Positions 62,381 to 64,000 of a stretch of DNA of 64,000 nt are shown here, in pieces. The notes under the pieces were generated by a model that had not been told where the DNA came from, did not search any database, and saw only the letters and a program-made list of their open reading frames with translations. How positions within the stretch are numbered: the first letter of the stretch is position 1; each line of letters begins with the position of its first letter. This stretch comes from Flavobacterium sp. UBA2787 (GTDB lineage: Bacteria > Bacteroidota > Bacteroidia > Flavobacteriales > Flavobacteriaceae): contig DEHZ01000004.1 of NCBI GenBank assembly GCA_002352205.1, positions 208,802 to 272,801 on the forward strand. The letters are read 5' to 3'. Both the position numbers and the translations under genes were made by a program.

Positions 62381-63454
62381 CTATTTTTTTTCATATTTTT
62401 CAAAAACTAGTTTAGCAATATCTTGTGTTATTTTGGTTGGTGAAAAACAATCACAATTGGTTAATCCAATTACATAAATATCTTCGCTAGGAATATAAAC
62501 AGCCATAGTTTTAAAACCAAAAATGCTTCCTCCATGTTCTCTTGATTCGCTTCCATTTATTGTTCTAATATGCCAACCATATCCGTAAGTAATTTCTTCA
62601 CCGCTGTTTAATTTATTTTTCTTAAAGGCTTTTTTTAAATTTTTGGCTTTTAACAATACATCTTCGTTCAAGGCATTTTGCCATTTTAACATATCACTTA
62701 ATGAAGACATCAAAGCACCTGATGCATAGGGAACACTGAAATTTATTATTGTTTTATTTACGTAACCGCTTTCCTTTTTTTGATAACCATATGCTCTATT
62801 TTTAATGATTTTTCTGTCTGATGCATAATCGGATTGATTCATTCCTATTTTTTTAAAAATGCTTTCTTTGATAAATTCATCAAATGATGTCCCTGAAGTT
62901 AATTCTATAAGGTAGCCCAATAAGATGTAACCTGAATTACTATATTCAAATTTTTCTCCTGGTTCGAAATCTACTGGCTCATCTTTAAAAAAATCAACCA
63001 TCATTTTTGGTGACATTTCTTTTTGAGCAATATCTTTCAGTGATTTCATTTTGGTAAAGTCTTTTATTCCAGAAGTATGTGTTAGTAAATGATGAATGGT
63101 AATTTTGTTACCATTAGGATAATCTGGGATATACTTTGAAATACTATCTAGTGTATTTAATTTTCCTTGTTCTTCCAACATTAAAATGGATATTGCCGTG
63201 AATTGTTTTGTCATTGAAGCCAATTGAAATACATTATTTGTTGTTAAATCAACTCCTAACTCTAGGTTAGCTTTGCCAAAAGCTTTTTCATAAATAGGTT
63301 TTCCATTTTTTGTAACCATAAACACTCCTCCTGGTCCTTTACTGTCATTAAATTCATTCAATATTATTTTATCTATTTTTTTTTTAATAGATTGAGTATA
63401 AGTTTTGTTTGTAAAGATTATTGATAGTATAATTAAATATATAAAATGTTTCAT
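62381..63454 (-). CDS. Class C beta-lactamase-fold serine hydrolase (second copy type)
   Basis: A 357-residue serine hydrolase with signal peptide (1-20), SMTK (S80, K83), YSN in YEYSNSGY, and HGGS as third motif. It is a paralogue of the gene at 58150 but lacks the C-terminal extra domain, ending soon after YVIGLTN. The serine-hydrolase core is complete. Role in peptide or ester cleavage in the periplasm is inferred from the fold. Confidence 0.88.
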   Translation of the reverse strand: MKHFIYLIILSIIFTNKTYTQSIKKKIDKIILNEFNDSKGPGGVFMVTKNGKPIYEKAFGKANLELGVDLTTNNVFQLASMTKQFTAISILMLEEQGKLNTLDSISKYIPDYPNGNKITIHHLLTHTSGIKDFTKMKSLKDIAQKEMSPKMMVDFFKDEPVDFEPGEKFEYSNSGYILLGYLIELTSGTSFDEFIKESIFKKIGMNQSDYASDRKIIKNRAYGYQKKESGYVNKTIINFSVPYASGALMSSLSDMLKWQNALNEDVLLKAKNLKKAFKKNKLNSGEEITYGYGWHIRTINGSESREHGGSIFGFKTMAVYIPSEDIYVIGLTNCDCFSPTKITQDIAKLVFEKYEKK

Positions 63455-63536
63455 TTGTCTTTTATCTATCGAAAATAAATTTAGTGATATTATGCATTCT
63501 TTTATTGAAGATCAGCAATTGTTGTTTTTCGGTTTA
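63455..63536. other. Short spacer
   Basis: 82 bp between the hydrolase start and the inverted-repeat element; nothing visible except A+T-rich DNA. Confidence 0.35.
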
Positions 63537-63649
63537 CGTATTGGCGATGGTGGGGCACTTGAGAAACTGGTAGCCCAATATTCACACAAATGCCCAATAG
63601 AATTACAAATGTTGAATTTATTCTGTCAGCCCCCACTATTGCCAATACG
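63537..63649. repeat. 113-bp imperfect inverted-repeat element
   Basis: CGTATTGGCGATGGTGGGGC (63537-63556) and GCCCCCACTATTGCCAATAC plus a G (63629-63649) pair almost perfectly around a 72-bp centre with further short repeats (GCCCAATA twice). Just outside, the minus strand reads GCAGCACATAACATCG, a word that often ends genes in Bacteroidota. The layout recalls integron attC sites or miniature transposons, but the canonical core boxes are not present. Confidence 0.65.
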
Positions 63650-63669
63650 ATGTTATGTGCTGCCCTTTT

Positions 63670-64000
63670 TTATTCGTGTTTTGGTTCGTTTAAGTCAAAA
63701 TAATTTCCTTTCGTCCTATCAAGAATTTCTGCTATGAGTTTAAAATTTTTCTCTGTCGGCTTTAGATTTACATACTTGTCAACTATCGTTCTGTGTCTGT
63801 AAATTATAAAGGTATTTTCAACACCCGCATTTATCTTGTTGAGATTTGCTTCGCTTTCGGTATCACTAAATGATGGTACAAAAGTCAAAGCAATTTTTTG
63901 AAGCCCTAATTCTTTTCCGATCTTTTCTAATTCTGTTTGGCGTGTCTGCTTGTTATATTTTTTTGAATTTCCATAAACAAAGTACGCTTTAAGATATTTT
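63670..64000 (-). CDS. Hypothetical protein, 5' end beyond window
   Basis: The frame is open from the right edge to 63670 and covers the last 109 residues of a protein. I read KYLKAYFVYGNSKKYNKQTR and later ALTFVPSFSDTESEANLNKI, ENTFIIYRHRTIVDKYVNLK and a Lys/Asn-rich tail. The FIIYRHRTIVDKYV part resembles the last strands of a thioredoxin-like fold, but no CxxC is seen and I cannot name it. The stop lies 20 bp before the inverted-repeat element. Confidence 0.6.
   Translation of the reverse strand, partial: KYLKAYFVYGNSKKYNKQTRQTELEKIGKELGLQKIALTFVPSFSDTESEANLNKINAGVENTFIIYRHRTIVDKYVNLKPTEKNFKLIAEILDRTKGNYFDLNEPKHE

Noticed and set aside
63537-63649. Canonical integron attC site
   Set aside because: The 7-bp core boxes (GTTRRRY and RYYYAAC) are not matched and no integrase is present.
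63405-63737. 110-codon plus-strand frame at the right end
   Set aside because: It overlaps the hydrolase start, runs through the inverted-repeat element and has no recognisable protein features; the minus-strand partial gene is better supported.
1-64000. tRNA, rRNA, tmRNA, RNase P or CRISPR array
   Set aside because: I looked for their conserved cores and regular repeat spacing and found none.

Overview
The window looks like chromosome of a low-G+C Bacteroidota, most likely a Flavobacterium-type organism. Evidence: a SusC/SusD pair, a protein with a type IX secretion C-terminal sorting domain, a sigma/FecR/TonB-receptor triad, lysine- and asparagine-rich proteins, and many promoters matching the Bacteroidota form TTG-N19-TAnnTTTG. 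I saw no rRNA, tRNA, CRISPR array, integrase or transposase. All functional calls come from reading motifs; no database search was possible.

Layout. 1-3.4 kb: an ABC exporter followed by a glycosyltransferase, probably a surface-glycan locus end. 3.9-10.1 kb: a minus-strand metabolic and regulatory block (AraC regulator, Atu4866-like protein, two short-chain dehydrogenases, a thioredoxin-reductase-like flavoprotein, a CobW-type GTPase) and a divergent Zur-like regulator. One SDR and the flavoprotein each carry one in-frame stop in an otherwise intact frame.

10.2-26.6 kb is a dense accessory, probably anti-phage, region: a tripartite hipB-hipS-hipT system whose promoter lies between phased repeats 61 bp apart; an HNH nuclease plus a PLD-nuclease/SNF2-type helicase; a three-gene XRE / 59-aa / AlbA_2-ATPase-KTSC cassette; a 42-aa gene; a two-gene methylase/nuclease restriction-like pair; a HEPN (RxxxxH) protein; an XRE repressor with a perfect palindromic operator; and two candidate non-coding RNAs (25616-25740 and 26372-26630). 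The second folds into a 36-bp rod-like hairpin and could encode a 28-aa hydrophobic peptide. These RNAs are the least explained parts of the window.

27.2-37.2 kb: SusC/SusD/S9-peptidase operon facing a secreted four-cysteine peptide, a MauE/DoxX-like membrane protein with a CSC motif, and an AraC regulator; together they may form a peptide uptake or signalling system. 37.8-44.8 kb: RteC-like protein, lipoprotein, TPR-HTH regulator and a small module (excisionase-like HTH, replication-like protein, DnaC-like ATPase) with many flavobacterial intergenic repeat words, suggesting remnants of mobile DNA.

44.9-48.6 kb: ECF sigma / FecR / TonB receptor. 48.7-55.8 kb: duplicated Cys-rich lipoprotein genes flanking a T9SS protein, then a TPR histidine kinase and NarL-type regulator. 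Copies of a 16-bp palindrome (TACCTGATATCAGGTA type) sit upstream of the lipoprotein, the kinase and a divergent AraC gene, so I infer one local regulon. 56.9-64 kb: small outer-membrane protein, two class-C beta-lactamase-fold hydrolases, an ECF sigma/anti-sigma/membrane protein operon, a DUF3703 protein, a 113-bp inverted-repeat element and a partial gene at the right edge.
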